Assembly (NCBI GenBank): GCA_018292915.2
Contig: JACVVK020000395.1
Coordinates: 1-64,000 of the forward strand
From: Batillaria attramentaria
Lineage: Eukaryota; Mollusca; Gastropoda; Batillariidae
DNA: 64,000 nt
Reading direction: 5' to 3'
The first letter of the stretch is position 1; every line of letters begins with the position of its first letter. Shown here in pieces: positions 1 to 14,175 of this stretch. The notes under the pieces are model-generated. The model had not been told where the DNA came from. It made no database searches and worked only from the letters and a program-made list of their open reading frames with translations. Position numbers and translations under genes: made by a program.

Positions 1-648
1 TTGCTCCAAAGACTGAACACATTTTTTTCTTTTTTGCAAAAAATTGTGAAGTGCACAGCACGTGATCTTTGCAGATATGTCGGAGGGAGAGTGGGGAAGG
101 CGAGACACGGGAGGTGGTTGTCTCATTAACTGATCTGGCCATCCAGTCGGTGGTGTCAAAGACGGACGGAAGGCGTCACGATCGCTTAGTTGATCAAACC
201 TTGGACTCTCGATCATACCTGTGTGATTTCGACACACACCAGACACAACAACAACAACAACAACAACAACAGCCACATTTGTAATAGAAATGGTTGCTTT
301 GAGGAGGGGGCAGAAGGTGAATCAATAAAACAAACGATTGAATAAAACATCAAACAGAATCATATCTGTAATGGCTCTCTTGCGCCAAACAGTTTCAATC
401 CAAGGCCCCCACGGGTCACTGTCTGCACCCCTACATTCACTGTCCGTACATCTGCCAGCGTGTGTATAGAGCCGATAGGCAACTGTCTCTACTTTATACC
501 CCTCCATTAAACTCGGGCCATTGCTGGCATCTCCGATACCCGCTAGCACTTGGGCTATTTTTCTTATCGCCTGACAGTTATTCCCCCTTTATCTGAAGAC
601 ACTTGCCTCCCTTTATCTGACGCGTCTTTTATATACACATCGTCGCCG

Positions 649-1037
649 ACGCTACTAACCCATAGAACGCTAAAAGTGGGTGGGGTAAGGACCCGGAGGG
701 GGGGGGGGAGGAGGGGTGTAAACGAAATGGCATTGAGTGTTTCCGGTGCTACTCCGCTACAAAATAACCACCGCTAAGAAAGAGCGTTGCCAAGCAGCAG
801 CACCGGGTTTTCCCATTTAAAAAAAAAAATGTGAGTAACACCGAGTGTTTCCAACGCTACTAACCCGCCATAGAACGCTAAAAGTGGCCTTGAGTGTTTC
901 CGGTGCTAAAAAGTGAGTGCTAAAAATGGCCTTGATTGTTTCCGGTGCTACTCGGCTACAAAATAACCACCGCAAAGACAGTGTTGCCAAGTGGCAGCAC
1001 CGGCTTTTCCCATTCTCAAATTTGAGTAACACCGAGT
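649..1037. repeat. two-copy ~201-bp tandem repeat
   Basis: TGTTTCCGGTGCTACTCCGC with CTACAAAATAACCACCGC near 740 recurs near 940, as does GCAGCACCGG. Moderately diverged. Bases 1-648 hold no recognised gene, only a short (CAA)n. Confidence 0.85.
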
Positions 1038-1111
1038 GTCTTTGATATCACCCGTATGTGGTGGAAAAGGACGTTAAACTCCGAAACACCCACCCACCCA
1101 ACCACCCACCC
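1038..1111 (+). mobile_element. SINE family 1, tail fragment
   Basis: GTCTTTGATATCACCCGTAT and GTGGTGGAAAAGGACGTTAA followed by a degenerate CCCACCCACCC tail. The tRNA head is missing. Confidence 0.85.
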
Positions 1112-1824
1112 GTTTCCCTACGGACTTCCGGCCTGTCGGCGTGAAACTGAGAAATGGTAAGTTTATCAACCAGACTAACGAGTTACTACAATGCAAAAGC
1201 GTGTGCATGCTCGTATTTCATACATTATAACTTTGAGTAAAAGCAGTCATCGTCGATTCTTTTGAAACGGAATAGCATCAGAAACACTCGTGCCCGTTTT
1301 GATTACACCTCGTGGTAAAAGGGGACTTGCTTGTAATGTCTCTCTCTCCCTCTCCCTCCCTCCCCCCCCCCTCTCTCTCTCTCTCTCTAGCATTATCCTT
1401 CACATAGGAAAGAAATCCATTCAGCGGAGACAAATTCAAGAGGTGAAGATCTGATAGCGTTTATAAATGCAACGTATTCGGAAGTAGATGTTGGTGCATG
1501 CGCGCTGCAAATCACTGTAAGCCGGAACTTCACTTCACACAGAGAGAGAGAGAGAGAGTACCCACTCGCCAGAAATTAAGGCGCATGTCACGCATTCAAC
1601 ATTTGCTTTTGTGTTTATCTCTTTTTATTTTGCGTACACCACGTACCATTCACGCTTAGGAGATCACACTAGAAAGCCTCTTAAAACTAGGAATAGATGT
1701 GGTCTGCTATTTTGAAAGCTATAACGTTCATGCCCCCCATCATTTCGACTGGGTGATTTCATAATAAAAAAAAAAGCGCGGAATGATTTTTCGCATGACT
1801 TCACAGTTCGAATCATAAAACGGT

Positions 1825-1945
1825 TTTTCTTCTGTCTGTCTGTCTGTCTGTCTGTCTGTCACCAAGTAAATCACAGTTCGAATCCGAAACGTTTAAGCTC
1901 AGTCAGTCAGTCAGTCAGTCAGTCAGTCTGTCTGTCTGTCTGTCC
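1825..1945. repeat. TCTG/TCAG tetranucleotide microsatellite
   Basis: Two (TCTG)n and one (TCAG)n runs around a duplicated CACAGTTCGAATC. Confidence 0.95.
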
Positions 1946-3137
1946 CCCCTCCCCCCAACCCCGTTCTCTTTACACCATCTTTATTTCGTAAATTTTGGAA
2001 CCCTATCGCTTATTCCGGACAGCCAAAAACCACGCACTTATAAGCATACTTGGTTGACAAAATCAATGCAATTTTTCAACCAGAAAAAGTCTCACGGATT
2101 TGACGAACGCGTATTCCCTTAAATTCTTCTCTTTGCAGTACCCTACCTGCTCTTTAAATCCTACACAACTGCCTTTCAGCAGCGTGTTGCCACTTCAATA
2201 CAAAGAGAAGCTACATTACATAAAATCCACGACCTCAAGGCCTGATTTCCAGGTGCCAATCGCGTCAGACGAAATCCTCCCACCCCCTCTCCCACCCCAC
2301 TCCCACACACACCTACCCCCGACAAGGTTGCCAGGTGCTTGCAATTTCACTGGCGATTAGTCATTCCGCAGACGAGTAACACTCCACGATAACATCGGCA
2401 CTGATCGCGTCGCAATTCAACAGACATTTAATCAGGACCGTTGCCCTTGCATCTGATTAATCACCCTCCGTGCCGATCACTTTGTCAGTCAATTAGAGTT
2501 ATTGGACGTTGGCGAGCCAGAGTAATTGTCCTTGAGTTATAAGGGGGCGCGATTTTAACGGCTAACTCTGCCTAAGAACGAGGCGCTGAATGCGAGGGTC
2601 AAACTCATTGACTGGTGAGTGAAATGTACCTTTCTTGGGAGATTACTGACCCGTTTAGTGGAGTTACAAATAGTTCTGTGATCAGCAGAGTGAAATAAGT
2701 ATGCTAAATTTGTCGAATGGATTAGTGAATTTTCGGAGGACACAAAATAAAGTAGGCCATGTTTTCCCGACAACTTAAGAGGTACTACGGAAAGTAAGCG
2801 CATGGATTTCGTAAGTCCTATTCATTCGCGAACAACAACATGAACTAAAGATTTTTTGGCTCAGCGAAACTAGTTCATAGGCCTACTACTGAATCCCAAA
2901 CCCACAAATATCTCATTCACACAGAGTACTGACTTCTAGATTTACCATATTACACACTTATTGTTCTCGGTTCAGTGCACGTGACCCGAAACCTATTGCT
3001 AACGGTTAAGGGGAATATTCAATCGACCTTCTCAGGAAATTCACTGAACCATGACGCATTAGTATATAGACATAATACTGTGAACAGACTTTTCACGCAC
3101 TTTTGCCCGACCATAGCGCCCTCTGCCCTTCCCTCCC

Positions 3138-3139
<2 letters not shown>

Positions 3140-3201
<62 letters not shown>
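3140..3201. repeat. (CA)n microsatellite
   Basis: About 30 CA units. Confidence 0.97.
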
Positions 3202-3204
<3 letters not shown>

Positions 3205-3920
3205 CCTAAATCGTAAGTGATCAGAACCAATGACCCTGAAACTTGTCTTCTTTGGAAACGTTCTGTCAGGAGGGCGAAAGCCCATCTGTGGTCGTGCAGA
3301 AAAAAAACACGGCAAAATTAATGGCAGAAAAAGGACCGAGGAACTTCTCGGTCAGACAAGTAAAACTGAGTTCCTGACGGTAGATTGTGCTTATTAGGGG
3401 GAAACACAACTTAACAACAAGGCATGACTCTTGAAAGCCCATGTAAAAATCGCAATTTCACAAGCAATCTTCAGATCATTAGGACCCACTTCATGCAATC
3501 TGCACCGGTCTCGGGCCTAGCGGGGAAGGCCCACGCCTTGCGTGATAGTGGTTTGAAGTGGCTCCTACTGGTGTGCAGTGGCTTGTCCTTTTCAACGAGT
3601 CTGATGATACAGTGGGCAAGGGATGGTCGAGCTTCGGCTCCTAGGAGATAATAAAAAAAGCACCGGGGTAGGCCTACTGCAATGCAGGTACCTATGGGTC
3701 CTTTTCATTTTGTCAATCTGTTTGGTAGTATTTTAGCGCTGAAAATTAAATTGTCCATTGTACTCATAAAAAAAACAACCTTCGCGAACCACATTTTTCT
3801 TTCAACTTTTGGTTTATCTTATTTCGTATTTTATCCGCCGAAAAGATTTCTAGGAAAACAAACATAGCACACAAGGCTATCAGAGTTCTTCTTTTTATTA
3901 TTATTATTATTATTATTATT

Positions 3921-4081
3921 GGCGTTTTCTCAGCATGGTTGGACTCTCAATGCTCAGGTCGTGAGTTCGAATCCCGGCGGGGGCCAAATATTTGTGCTGG
4001 CCTTTTTCGCATTCACCCGTCTTTGATATCGTCCCTACCTGGTGGAAAAGGACGTTAAACTCTCAAACACCCACCCACCCT
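3921..4081 (+). mobile_element. SINE family 1, nearly complete
   Basis: Box B is clear (GTGAGTTCGAATCCCGGCGG); box A is eroded. The body and tail end in CCCACCCACCC. It is inserted just after a (TTA)n tract. Confidence 0.85.
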
Positions 4082-4560
4082 TCCTAAGCAGAGTGTGCGG
4101 TCATTTTCTGTACAAGGACAGTATCGGTATTGTCCCTGACCAGACCTTGGGTCAAGCACTTGACGAGTTTGAGCCGCCTGGAAGCTTACACGCATGTCCT
4201 CAGTCAAATCATATGTCCTTTCTAGCGGACACATGTCCTCGCCTGGTCCGATGACGTAGTGGTCCTTTCAGAGCCAAGGCTAAAGCCAAGGAGAGGACAT
4301 GTAAGTATTTAGAACACGCGCGTCATAAAGAAACAACAGCTGAGTTGTGGACACTTTAGCGGAAAGTCTTTTTGTCAACACTCGATACTTAATTATTTTG
4401 TCCGTGTGTTCTTAGCAGTAAAAGGGGTTCGCTGGCCTAGTCTACAGGGCAAATAGCGCCAAAGTTTGACGTAAATGTCCAGTAATGACGGGGCAACTAA
4501 ATCTGTTGACCTTCTCCCGGTGAAACGGTGACAAAACGGTAACTATGAAGTGTTAAAAAA

Positions 4561-5106
4561 CACAACTAGGATTGGCTAGCGGCTGATACAGCTTGTAGCT
4601 GGCTTCATATAAGCAGGCTGGTTGCCATCTGACGCTAGATTTTGACCGGGAAACAATACTCTAGAGAAGGGGTGAAAATGAAACTTATTTGAAATAAAAC
4701 TAATATGACAAGGACCGAAAACATAACTTTGGACATATAATATATATAAACAGAATTAAACAATCTGAAACAGAACAAAGAGAAGTAAGAAAATACAAAG
4801 GAACACACCGGGAAATGAAGTAACTTTTAAAAACACAACTAGGATTGGCTAGCGGCTGATACAGCTTGTAGCTGGCTTCATATAAGCAGGCTGGTTGCCA
4901 TCTGACGCTAGATTTTGACCGGGAAACAATACTCTAGAGAAGGGGTGAAAATGAAACTTATTTGAAATAAAACTAATATGACAAGGACCGAAAACATAAC
5001 TTTGGACATATAATATATATAAACAGAATTAAACAATCTGAAACAGAACAAAGAGAAGTAAGAAAATACAAAGGAACACACCGGGAAATGAAGTAACTTT
5101 TAAAAT
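4561..5106. repeat. exact 273-bp tandem duplication
   Basis: 4561-4833 is repeated at 4834-5106 with no difference seen. No coding frame. Confidence 0.95.
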
Positions 5107-6006
5107 TCTACAATGTTATTGACCATGGCAATGACAGAAAAAGGTAGTCGTGACTGCAAGCGGGGACGAACAACAACTACAATAACAACGTACAACAACA
5201 ACAACAACAATAACAACGTACAACAACAACAATAACGCGCAAATAACCCTTTTGAAAAATACAGGAAAGACATCTTCTTTTGTAAGAATAAAGCAGACTT
5301 GTCCACAATCTTGTCTTTAAGAACCAGTTGCCCGCTAGGAACAAGCGTCCCTATTTAAAACAACAACAAACCTCTAAAAGTTTGCATCAAGATCTGTCTT
5401 AACTACCCGGTAAACGCAAAACAAAACTTCAAAGACAACGCCCGCCGATTACCGAGAATTTCATTTGACAAAGTACCCTAATCTGGCTGAATTCTCCTCT
5501 CGATGCCCACCACACATTTCTTTCTCCTCTCACGAGCCTTTCAGACAAAGAGGAAAATTGGCCGCTATTGAATCATGGGGCAGGACAACCAGACGAGAAG
5601 ACGGTATATTCTCTAGACAAAAACAAAAAGGTCAAGGTTAGCAGGACGATCGAAATCTCTGTCTGATCCTTCCTTGTTTGAAGGAGCTCTTTTTAAATCC
5701 AATAATATTTTGTTTAAATGTTTCTTACAATGTCAGGGCAAAAAAAAAACAACAAAAAAACAACAACAACATTTGATGAAACAATTAATCAATGGGTGGG
5801 ATGTTCAGAAATGCATAGTGACATCGCCATATTCACTCTAACGAGTAATGTATAACTTTATACAAATACAGCATATGTCATATGAACGCGATGACATGTA
5901 GCGGCAGAAGTGAAACAAGATGGCCACTGACCAGCCCAATATGTTGTTTCCATTTAATCACCTGCTGTCGTCACGGTCGTACTTTTGTAATGCCATGTAT
6001 ACGGGA

Positions 6007-6008
<2 letters not shown>

Positions 6009-6098
<90 letters not shown>
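6009..6098. repeat. compound (CA)n(TC)n microsatellite
   Basis: About 26 CA then 19 TC units. A CG/CACG-rich run follows at 6380-6455. Confidence 0.97.
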
Positions 6099-6101
<3 letters not shown>

Positions 6102-6418
6102 GGAAACAACTGACCGGGCTTGTCAGACCAATCTTGGTTTTGGAGGAGAGACGTCAAGTTGTTTTCTTTGAAATCTATGACGTTTTCCTCATTGGGATGA
6201 CGCATAATACATTTGACGTAATAACTTTGACTCGGATACAATTCTTGCAATGAAAGCAGCCCCATGAAAATTGAAGTGTTGCTGCTGCGCAGTGTAAAGA
6301 TCGAATTTATACCGGCTCAATGTGTTTAACAGACAAGTCTGCGCGGCGAACGTTTTTTCACTATGTGTTATGTCTGCTGCGCGCGCGCGCACACAGACAC
6401 ACACAGACATACGCGCGC

Positions 6419-6455
<37 letters not shown>

Positions 6456-6900
6456 GACTTGCGCGAGCCGCGTTTGTGCATGTGCTCCATTGAGACCTAT
6501 GTGGTGTTCTCTCACTCTACTATGCTATTGAGTGAGAGTCAGTGGGAAAAACAAAGCTCACTACATCAATGAAACTCCCGCTTTCCCCGTCTACAAATAG
6601 AGAACTTCCGAAAAGTGACGACACACCCCCACGTCAATCAAACATGACGTCGGCAAACTGACGCTGATACAGTTTTGCGTCAGTGCGCGTGTGCCTTTTC
6701 TGCGATGTTTGTGAGGCGTGTGGCTTGTGTAAAGGAAATGTGCTTCGAGTACAAATTTTCGAGTCAACTGACGACAACGGCTGCAGTGAATTTTTCTAAT
6801 TTTTTTTGTATATTTTTTATGGCACCCCAGGCTCATTATCTATGTATAGTAGGAGCGATTTTGAGATCTAAAGTGTGTTCACCAGCACTTTCATCAGGTA

Positions 6901-7475
6901 CGGTTTACGCCAAAAGTATAAAAGCGACAACCTCCAAAATTCACTCAGTTGAGAGTCCGTATTCATGCTATCTATGTCCCAAAAATGGAGTGGTTTAGGT
7001 AAATATTACGCCTTTAAACGCCAGAAAGCCACTTTTTTTGAAAAGGGCGATAACTCGCAAATCATGTGTGCAATCGTACCTGGATCGGGCCTTCTATTCA
7101 ACAATCTTGATTCATTTAGAAACCCCAAATTTGAAATCGATCGGTTTAGTATTTTCGGAGAAATAGGCATCTGAACTGGGTTCACATGCAATGTCAACTC
7201 AGGCTCGGTTTACATGAAAACTATAAGAGCGACCATTTTCTAGTAGTGAGTCAATTCAGAGTCCGTATTCAAGCTATCTACTGCCAAACAATTGAGTGAT
7301 TTAAATAAATATTACGCCTGTACACGAAAGACAACCAACTTGTCTCAAAAGGGCGATAACTCCCAAATCACTTAAGCAATCATCACACGCTTGAATCGTC
7401 TAATGTAACATTTTGATAAATTTGGATACCCCAAATTTGAAGCCATTCGGTTAAGTATCTTCGAAGAAACGGGCC
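6901..7475. repeat. two diverged copies of a ~305-bp repeat
   Basis: CGGTTTACGCCAAAAGTATA at 6901 and CGGTTTACATGAAAACTATA at 7206. AAAAGGGCGATAACTC and CCCCAAATTTGAA also recur in order. The minus-strand frame across it changes between copies, so it is not called as a gene. Confidence 0.85.
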
Positions 7476-8198
7476 CGGACACAATTCACACACGCACACA
7501 CGCACACACGCACACACACACGCACACACATCCGCACAGACGGCACTCACTGAGGAGGAGAACTGCGTTCGGAACACCATACGCGTCAGCATCGATGACG
7601 CAAGTTTTCTTACGTCATTGTCAGAGTTACACTTGCATAATCGTCTCTGCGGGAGATCGGCAGTGACGTGCGTTTGTACCACAGATGCTTGCCTATGAAC
7701 GTGGAAATTTTAGCCCGTCCTATTATGTTGTTTCCATTACTATGGAAACAACATAAAAAGCTGTTTTATTATTATTATTACACGTATTATTACTTGATTG
7801 TCCCGGTAGCCAGGAAACACCGTTATCACATTTCACAAGCTCGACCTGGGCTCGAACCCACGCTTCATCGCCGTGACAGTCCGATGCGATAAAATGTTAG
7901 GAAACGTACTCAATGTCCCCTTCTTAACATTTCCTACCGCTACTCTCATTGTCAGCCTGATAGAGGAGGTATAGTGACAGACTACTCACAAACCGTTACA
8001 CAGATAAAGACTCACTGGTATTCCAATGGGAGCCCTTTAGCATGCCCAAAGCCGTAAATAGTTGCGTGATGGATCCCCAAACCAATAAAAATACCTCCCC
8101 TGTGAATACTGTAAAGCTTACTGACCTAGGTTGGTACCCGAATCTGTCGAGGGTGATTTAATTCTGTATGTCTGTCGCTCTCTCAGTCTCACTGTCTG

Positions 8199-8232
<34 letters not shown>

Positions 8233-8324
8233 AGAAAATGTTTGCGTAAGTTTGTTCTTATCATTATTATATCCTTTACTCAGATACTCATGAACGCTCG
8301 GTAGCCTAAACAACTTTCAAAGAA

Positions 8325-8424
<100 letters not shown>

Positions 8425-9205
8425 ACACAGCGATCGAATTTGATTCTGTAAACTCTAAACTGTACAAATCCCATCAACTGTCGCAAAATACAGCCTCATT
8501 CCTGGCTGAAATCTGCACCGGCTCCGTCAAGAAATAAACGCTTAGTTGAAAGTCTCAACAGGTTTTTTTTTTCAGACATACAACAACGCCGTAGAAAACT
8601 TTCAATCCGATGCGTTTAATCCGTGCATCAGAATCAGTCACTGGGGACACAACATTGCACCAGAAACCATGGTGATGACTCGAGTATACTGTTGTTCTAC
8701 GGACGTAGAAGTGTACCGCGTACTGATCAGACGACGATGTTTGATTGCGGACTGACGACCAGCCATACAGTTAGTTAGTTAGTTATTTGGGGCTTTACGC
8801 CGCGCAAGCAACAGAGACTATTTCGCGGCTAAGCTGTCTTTCCCTGCCCGGTCATTAAAAATAAAAGACAGGCGATAAAACAGGGTGTAAATATATATTA
8901 AAAATCTGTGTGGTTTAAATGAATCGTTCCACGGTTTCATAAAAGACAGTATAGACAAGTCGGTGGAAGTCTGTACAATTTAAAGAGACTATATCCAGCC
9001 ATACAGCGCTGATCAGTGACTATTTTCAGTGACTGTCGATCGGCGTGTAGAACAGGTAAAATAATAATAATAATAGGGCGCCTATCCCCGGGGAACGAGC
9101 TCTAGGCGCCTTACAATCTAAAACCGAAGTTAAAAAACAAAAAAACAAAGAAACATTCACTCAATGTACACTACGTAAGAACAATTATAAAAGTAAAAGA
9201 GCAAG

Positions 9206-9326
<121 letters not shown>

Positions 9327-10094
9327 CTGAGTAGAAAAAATGAAGGACAGGCAGAGACCAAGGTATGAAGCGTTAGACCAAAGAAAGTCATATATCCCTA
9401 CAATGAGAAGCAGCAATGTCACGGAAGTGGTGGCAGTGACCAACAGGGACATCTATATATTTGGCAAACAGCCTTACAGCTTTGCAAGCGGCAGTCCCCC
9501 CCCCCCCTCTCCCCCACACACACACCTTCAGAACCCATAGGAACATAGAGACATTCAGACATCTACATTCTAGCGGCCAATATAACAGAAAACGCAAAAA
9601 ATGACACAGCAGAACCGAAATCTGATACGTAGCAAACGGAAAAACAAGCCAGAATATTTATATTGATCACGGACAGCTGTCTCTCAGTCTTTGTCTCTAA
9701 ATGTCCTTTTTCTCAGTCGGAGTCCGTTCAGTGGCTTTCTCTCCATCACACGCATCGCTACAAGGATCGGGGTGACGGCGCAGAAAAGTCAAAAAACCGG
9801 TGAAACAAAAGTCAATATGTTCTCCTTTAAAGAAGTCCATTCTGAGAGTACTTAGCATCACAAAAAACTTTTTAGTTTTTTTTTTGTTTTGGGAGACTTA
9901 CGCTTGCGAATGAGCATGACTGTGTGCTCTGTCGTAATGAATACGTGGAGCTCTGAATGCGATACAAGGTGCTGACCGTGCGAACGCGAATTGCAACGAC
10001 ACGGGAGGCTGTTCTAGTCAACCGTGTCGGCGCGGTTGTGGAATACGCGCTTCTTTTTGGGGTGTGGCTGTGAATACACGTTTTTGGTTTGTTT

Positions 10095-10098
<4 letters not shown>

Positions 10099-10191
<93 letters not shown>

Positions 10192-10196
10192 TGGTT
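10099..10196. repeat. (GT)n(TGT)n microsatellite
   Basis: GT run changing to TTG triplets. Confidence 0.97.
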
Positions 10197-10718
10197 GTTT
10201 TTGTTGTTGATTTTTGTTGTTGCTGTTGTGTTTTGATTGTTTGGCTGCGTCTTGCGTCTCTTTGTTCAGTACCAACATGCCTAGATCTCTAACTGTGCAT
10301 GAGCCTACATAGTACAACACCGGGCAAGTTGTCGGAATGCGTCTCTTTAAAAACGTCCTAAATGATTCACTGATGGTTGTAACGTGATGCTGTAGGTTCT
10401 TAGTTAACAGTGGATGAAGCGTTGTGCCATTTAACGTTATGTGCAAGCTCCGTGGCTGTTCAGTAAAAACCCAGAAGATCGTATTACGACCAAAATGTTA
10501 TCTAAGAACGGGAAAAAAAACCACAGAGCAAAACGCAAGGTAAGAAAATGAAATGAAGCCACAGGTATGTTTGCGAGTGCTGTAAAAAAATTCATCAGGG
10601 CAGATATCAACAAATACATCCTTTTTACACTCACGCGTAAAACATAGCCCTTTCTCGCTGCACGTTTTGTTTTGCTTTTCCCGCAAGAATTCCGCCCATT
10701 GCAAACACTAACACTACC

Positions 10719-10775
10719 ACGAACACTAACCCTAACCCTAAACCTAAGCCTTAACCTAACCCTTAACCCTTAAAC
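10719..10775. repeat. short interstitial telomere-like tract
   Basis: Degenerate CCCTAA units (CACTAACCCTAACCCTAAAC and variants) for about 55 bp. TTAGGG is the telomere repeat of molluscs and most animals. Confidence 0.75.
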
Positions 10776-13471
10776 CTACGGTAAGTTGTAATGAAAAACA
10801 AAGGAACAATAACAATAAAATAGTGTTGTTTTTTTTTAATCGATCTAACGAATTAGACGCCAGACTATCCATTTCACTCCATCGCTCATTCATTCACCCA
10901 CTAAACTTTTTACAAGCAAATCCAGCACGTGAATAGACAGCTAACGTGTTTAGTTTTCTCTTTCGTCTCGTTACACACCAAACCTCCGGAAACTCTCTAG
11001 CCCTAGAAGGAAACAGTCAAATCCCACAATTGCTATGAAAAATCACGCCTCCGGAAAGCTTCACGTCTGCTGACAAGAGTATCACAGGCTCTCTCTTTCA
11101 AGTCTTCGGGCAGACGACACCTTCCTTGGAGAGCACAGACACTGACGGACAAGTCAAAGACCGGATTCCGACACACTGTTAACCTTGCTTTTAGAGATTG
11201 GCTCGCTATGGGATGAGAGGGAAGGGGGTGGGGGAGGCAGGCGGGGGGGGCGGGGGGGGGGGTACGATACAAAGAGTGTGACGACACGCCGAGAGTTGTG
11301 CATGCACAAGATAGTGAAAACAAGGCTGCAAGTTTGAATACCAATTAAGCGACTGAACGCAGTGATATGCTCTGTTGTGGTTAGACTTCAAAGGTCTTAG
11401 ATGGTGTTTGGTGTTGGGTTGTTTGATTGTCCTAGTCGTTTTTGTGTGCTCGTTTGGTTTTGGTTTTGGTGGTGTTGTTTTGTTGTTTGTTTGTTGTTAT
11501 TATTGTTGTTTTCTTTCTTTCTTTCTCTCTTTGTGTGTTCTTTCTTGTGTGTGAGTTTGCTGGTGCTGCGTTTGTTGTTGTTATTGTTGTTTTGGTTTTG
11601 TTGTTGTCGCTGCTGTTACTGTTGTTGTTTTCACGGTAAGAGCCTTCGTACTCGGGCTGTGAGTCGGATTCCCATCTAGCAACAATCTCGTTCTGGTTAC
11701 TTCGTGCATGCGACATGCCCTGGCTTACCATAATTTATTGTGTCGTACCAGGCTCCGGATCACGTCTTCGAGAGAGGTCGTGTGTGTGTGTGTGTGCGCG
11801 TGTCCGACGTGCACTGTGGGAACTCAGACACTAATCCATGATACGGTGTGGGAACGGAGGTGTTTGTGAGAACGTTCTCACATTGCACTAAGTGTAAGAA
11901 CGTGTTGTATGACCTCTAAAATGCCTAAAAAATTGGTTTCAGGTTAAGTTGTGGTGAGGTCCCCACAACGCATATGTGTAAGTGTGTAAGGCTTACACAA
12001 ATTTACACACGTCCCGTGTACACATCAAAATTTTGGGTTTAATATCCCTGTTCTTACACACATTTGCCTGTGCGATATTTCAGGTAATTTGCATCGCACA
12101 CTGTAATATGCCGTAAAAGACAGACATTAAAAGCCAAGTGGTGTGAAAAGAGGTTTATTTTTTAAGCAGAAATCAGTCTTCCGCACTGGTGCTCGAACAC
12201 AACTGCTGCATGTATAGTCGGGACTCAGACACAACCAGCCAGTACAATGTGGGAACGTGAGAAAGTCATTGCATAAACATATAAAAAGAAGCTGTTTGCG
12301 AGTGTTCAAGCTGAGTAATTAGCTTTGCCACGTAGGTTGACATCTGTTTCCTGTAAACATAAACCGGGAAATCCAGGGAATCTGTGCCCACCAGCCAAAC
12401 ATTCTTACAGGCATCATGTGTTGCTACCGTGGGATATTTCAGTTAATTTGCGTAGCACACGTTAATATGATGTAAAGACATACACTCAAAGCCAAGTGGT
12501 CTGAAAAGAGGATTATTTTTAGGCAGAATTCAGTCTTCCGCACTGGTGCTCGAACACAACTGCTGCATGTATAGTCGGGACTCAGACACAACCAGCCAAT
12601 ACAATGTGGGAACGTGAGAAAGTCATTGCATAAACAAATGAATAGAAGCTGTTCACGAGTGTTGAAGCTGAGTAATTAACTTTGCAATGTTGAACGACAT
12701 CTGTTTCCTGTTAACGTAAACCGGGAAATCCAGGGAATCTGTGCCCACCAGTCAAACATTCTTACAGACTTTAGGTGTCGCTACCATGGGATATTTAAGA
12801 TAAGTTGCACAGCACACGCTAATATGATGTAAAAGACATCCACTCAAAGCCAAGTGGTCTGAAAAGAGGATTATTTTTAGGCAGAATTCAGTCTTCCGCA
12901 CTGGTGCTCGAACACAACTGCTGCATGTATAGTCGGGACTCAGACACAACCAGCCAATACAATGTGGGAACGTGAGAAAGTCATTGCATAAACAAATGAA
13001 TAGAAGCTGTTCACGAGTGTTGAAGCTGAGTAATTAACTTTGCAATGTTGAACGACATCTGTTTCCTGTTAACGTAAACCGGGAAATCCAGGGAATCTGT
13101 GCCCACCAGTCAAACATTCTTACAGACTTTAGGTGTCGCTACCATGGGATATTTAAGATAAGTTGCACAGCACACGCTAATATGATGTAAAAGACATCCA
13201 CTCAAAGCCAAGTGGTCTGAAAAGAGGATTATTTTTAGGCAGAATTCAGTCTTCCGCACTGGTGCTCGAACACAACTGCTGCATGTATAGTCGGGACTCA
13301 GACACAACCAGCCAATACAATGTGGGAACGTGAGAAAGTCATTGCATAAACAAATAAATAGAAGCTGTTCACGAGTGTTGAAGCTGAGTAATTAACTTTG
13401 CAATGTTGAACGACATCTGTTTCCTGTTAACGTAAACCGGGAAATCCAGGGAATCTCTGTGTCCACAAGTA

Positions 13472-13637
13472 GGGAAGCCGGGGTGGTCAAATGGTAGAGC
13501 GTTGGACTTCTACTGCTCAGGTCATGAGTTCGATCCCGGCTGGGGCCAGATATTTGTGCTAGCTTTTTCATCGTTGCCCCGTCTCATCCTATGTGGTGGA
13601 AAAGGACGATAAACCCCCAAACACCCACCCACTCACC
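13472..13637 (+). mobile_element. tRNA-derived SINE (family 1), full length
   Basis: The head is a tRNA-like promoter: box A TGGTCAAATGGTAGAGCG, an anticodon-like arm and box B GAGTTCGATCC. The body has TTTCATCGTTG and the tail GTGGTGGAAAAGGACGATAA then CCCCAAACACCCACCC. An imperfect 14-bp duplication (CTGTGTCCACAAGT / CTGTGTCAACCAGT) flanks it. The head most resembles tRNA-Arg(TCT); that is an inference. Confidence 0.88.
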
Positions 13638-14000
13638 CTGTGTCAACCAGTCAAACATTCTTACAGACTAGAGGTGTCGCTACCACGGGACATTTCAGCT
13701 AATTTGCACAGCACACTTTAATATGATGTAAAAGACATACACTTAAAGCCAAGTGATCTGAAAAAAGGACTTATTAGGCAGAACACTGTCTTCCACACTG
13801 GTGGTCGAACACAACTGCTGCATGTATATTCGGGACTCAGACACAACCAGCAGACACTACGTGGGAACCTTATAAAGTCACTACATGAACAAATAATAAG
13901 AGTCTGTTCGTGCGAGTTCAAGCTGAGTAATTAGCTTTCCCATGTTTGCCGAGGTCTGTTTCCTGTGAACGTAAACAGGGAAATCCAGGGAATCGGTGCC

Positions 14001-14085
14001 TGCTTTTTTCATCGTTGACCCGTCTTTGATATCACCATATGTGGTGGAAAAGAACGATAAACCCCCAAACACCCACCCACTCACC
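14001..14085 (+). mobile_element. SINE family 1, 5'-truncated
   Basis: Only the body and tail remain: TTTTTCATCGTTGACCCGTC, TTTGATATCACC, GTGGTGGAAAAGAACG and the CCCCAAACACCCACCC end. It is a second SINE in the same satellite array. Confidence 0.85.
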
Positions 14086-14175
14086 CTGTGTCCACCAGTC
14101 AAACATTCTTACAGACTTGAGGTGTCGCTACCACAAGATATTTTTCTGCTAATTTGCACAGCACACGTTAATATG

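Larger units (their letters stand above)
1112..3920. other. no gene recognised
   Basis: Apart from the microsatellites listed, I see only short frames without family features and CT/GA tracts at 1340-1390 and 1540-1560. Confidence 0.6.

Noticed and set aside
11401..11731. Hydrophobic, membrane-like frame
   Set aside because: Val/Leu/Cys runs encoded by GTT/TTG-rich simple sequence.
12752..13307. Repeated Cys-rich 65-residue minus-strand frames
   Set aside because: Part of the ~358-bp array; identical only because the units are. Other units break the frame.
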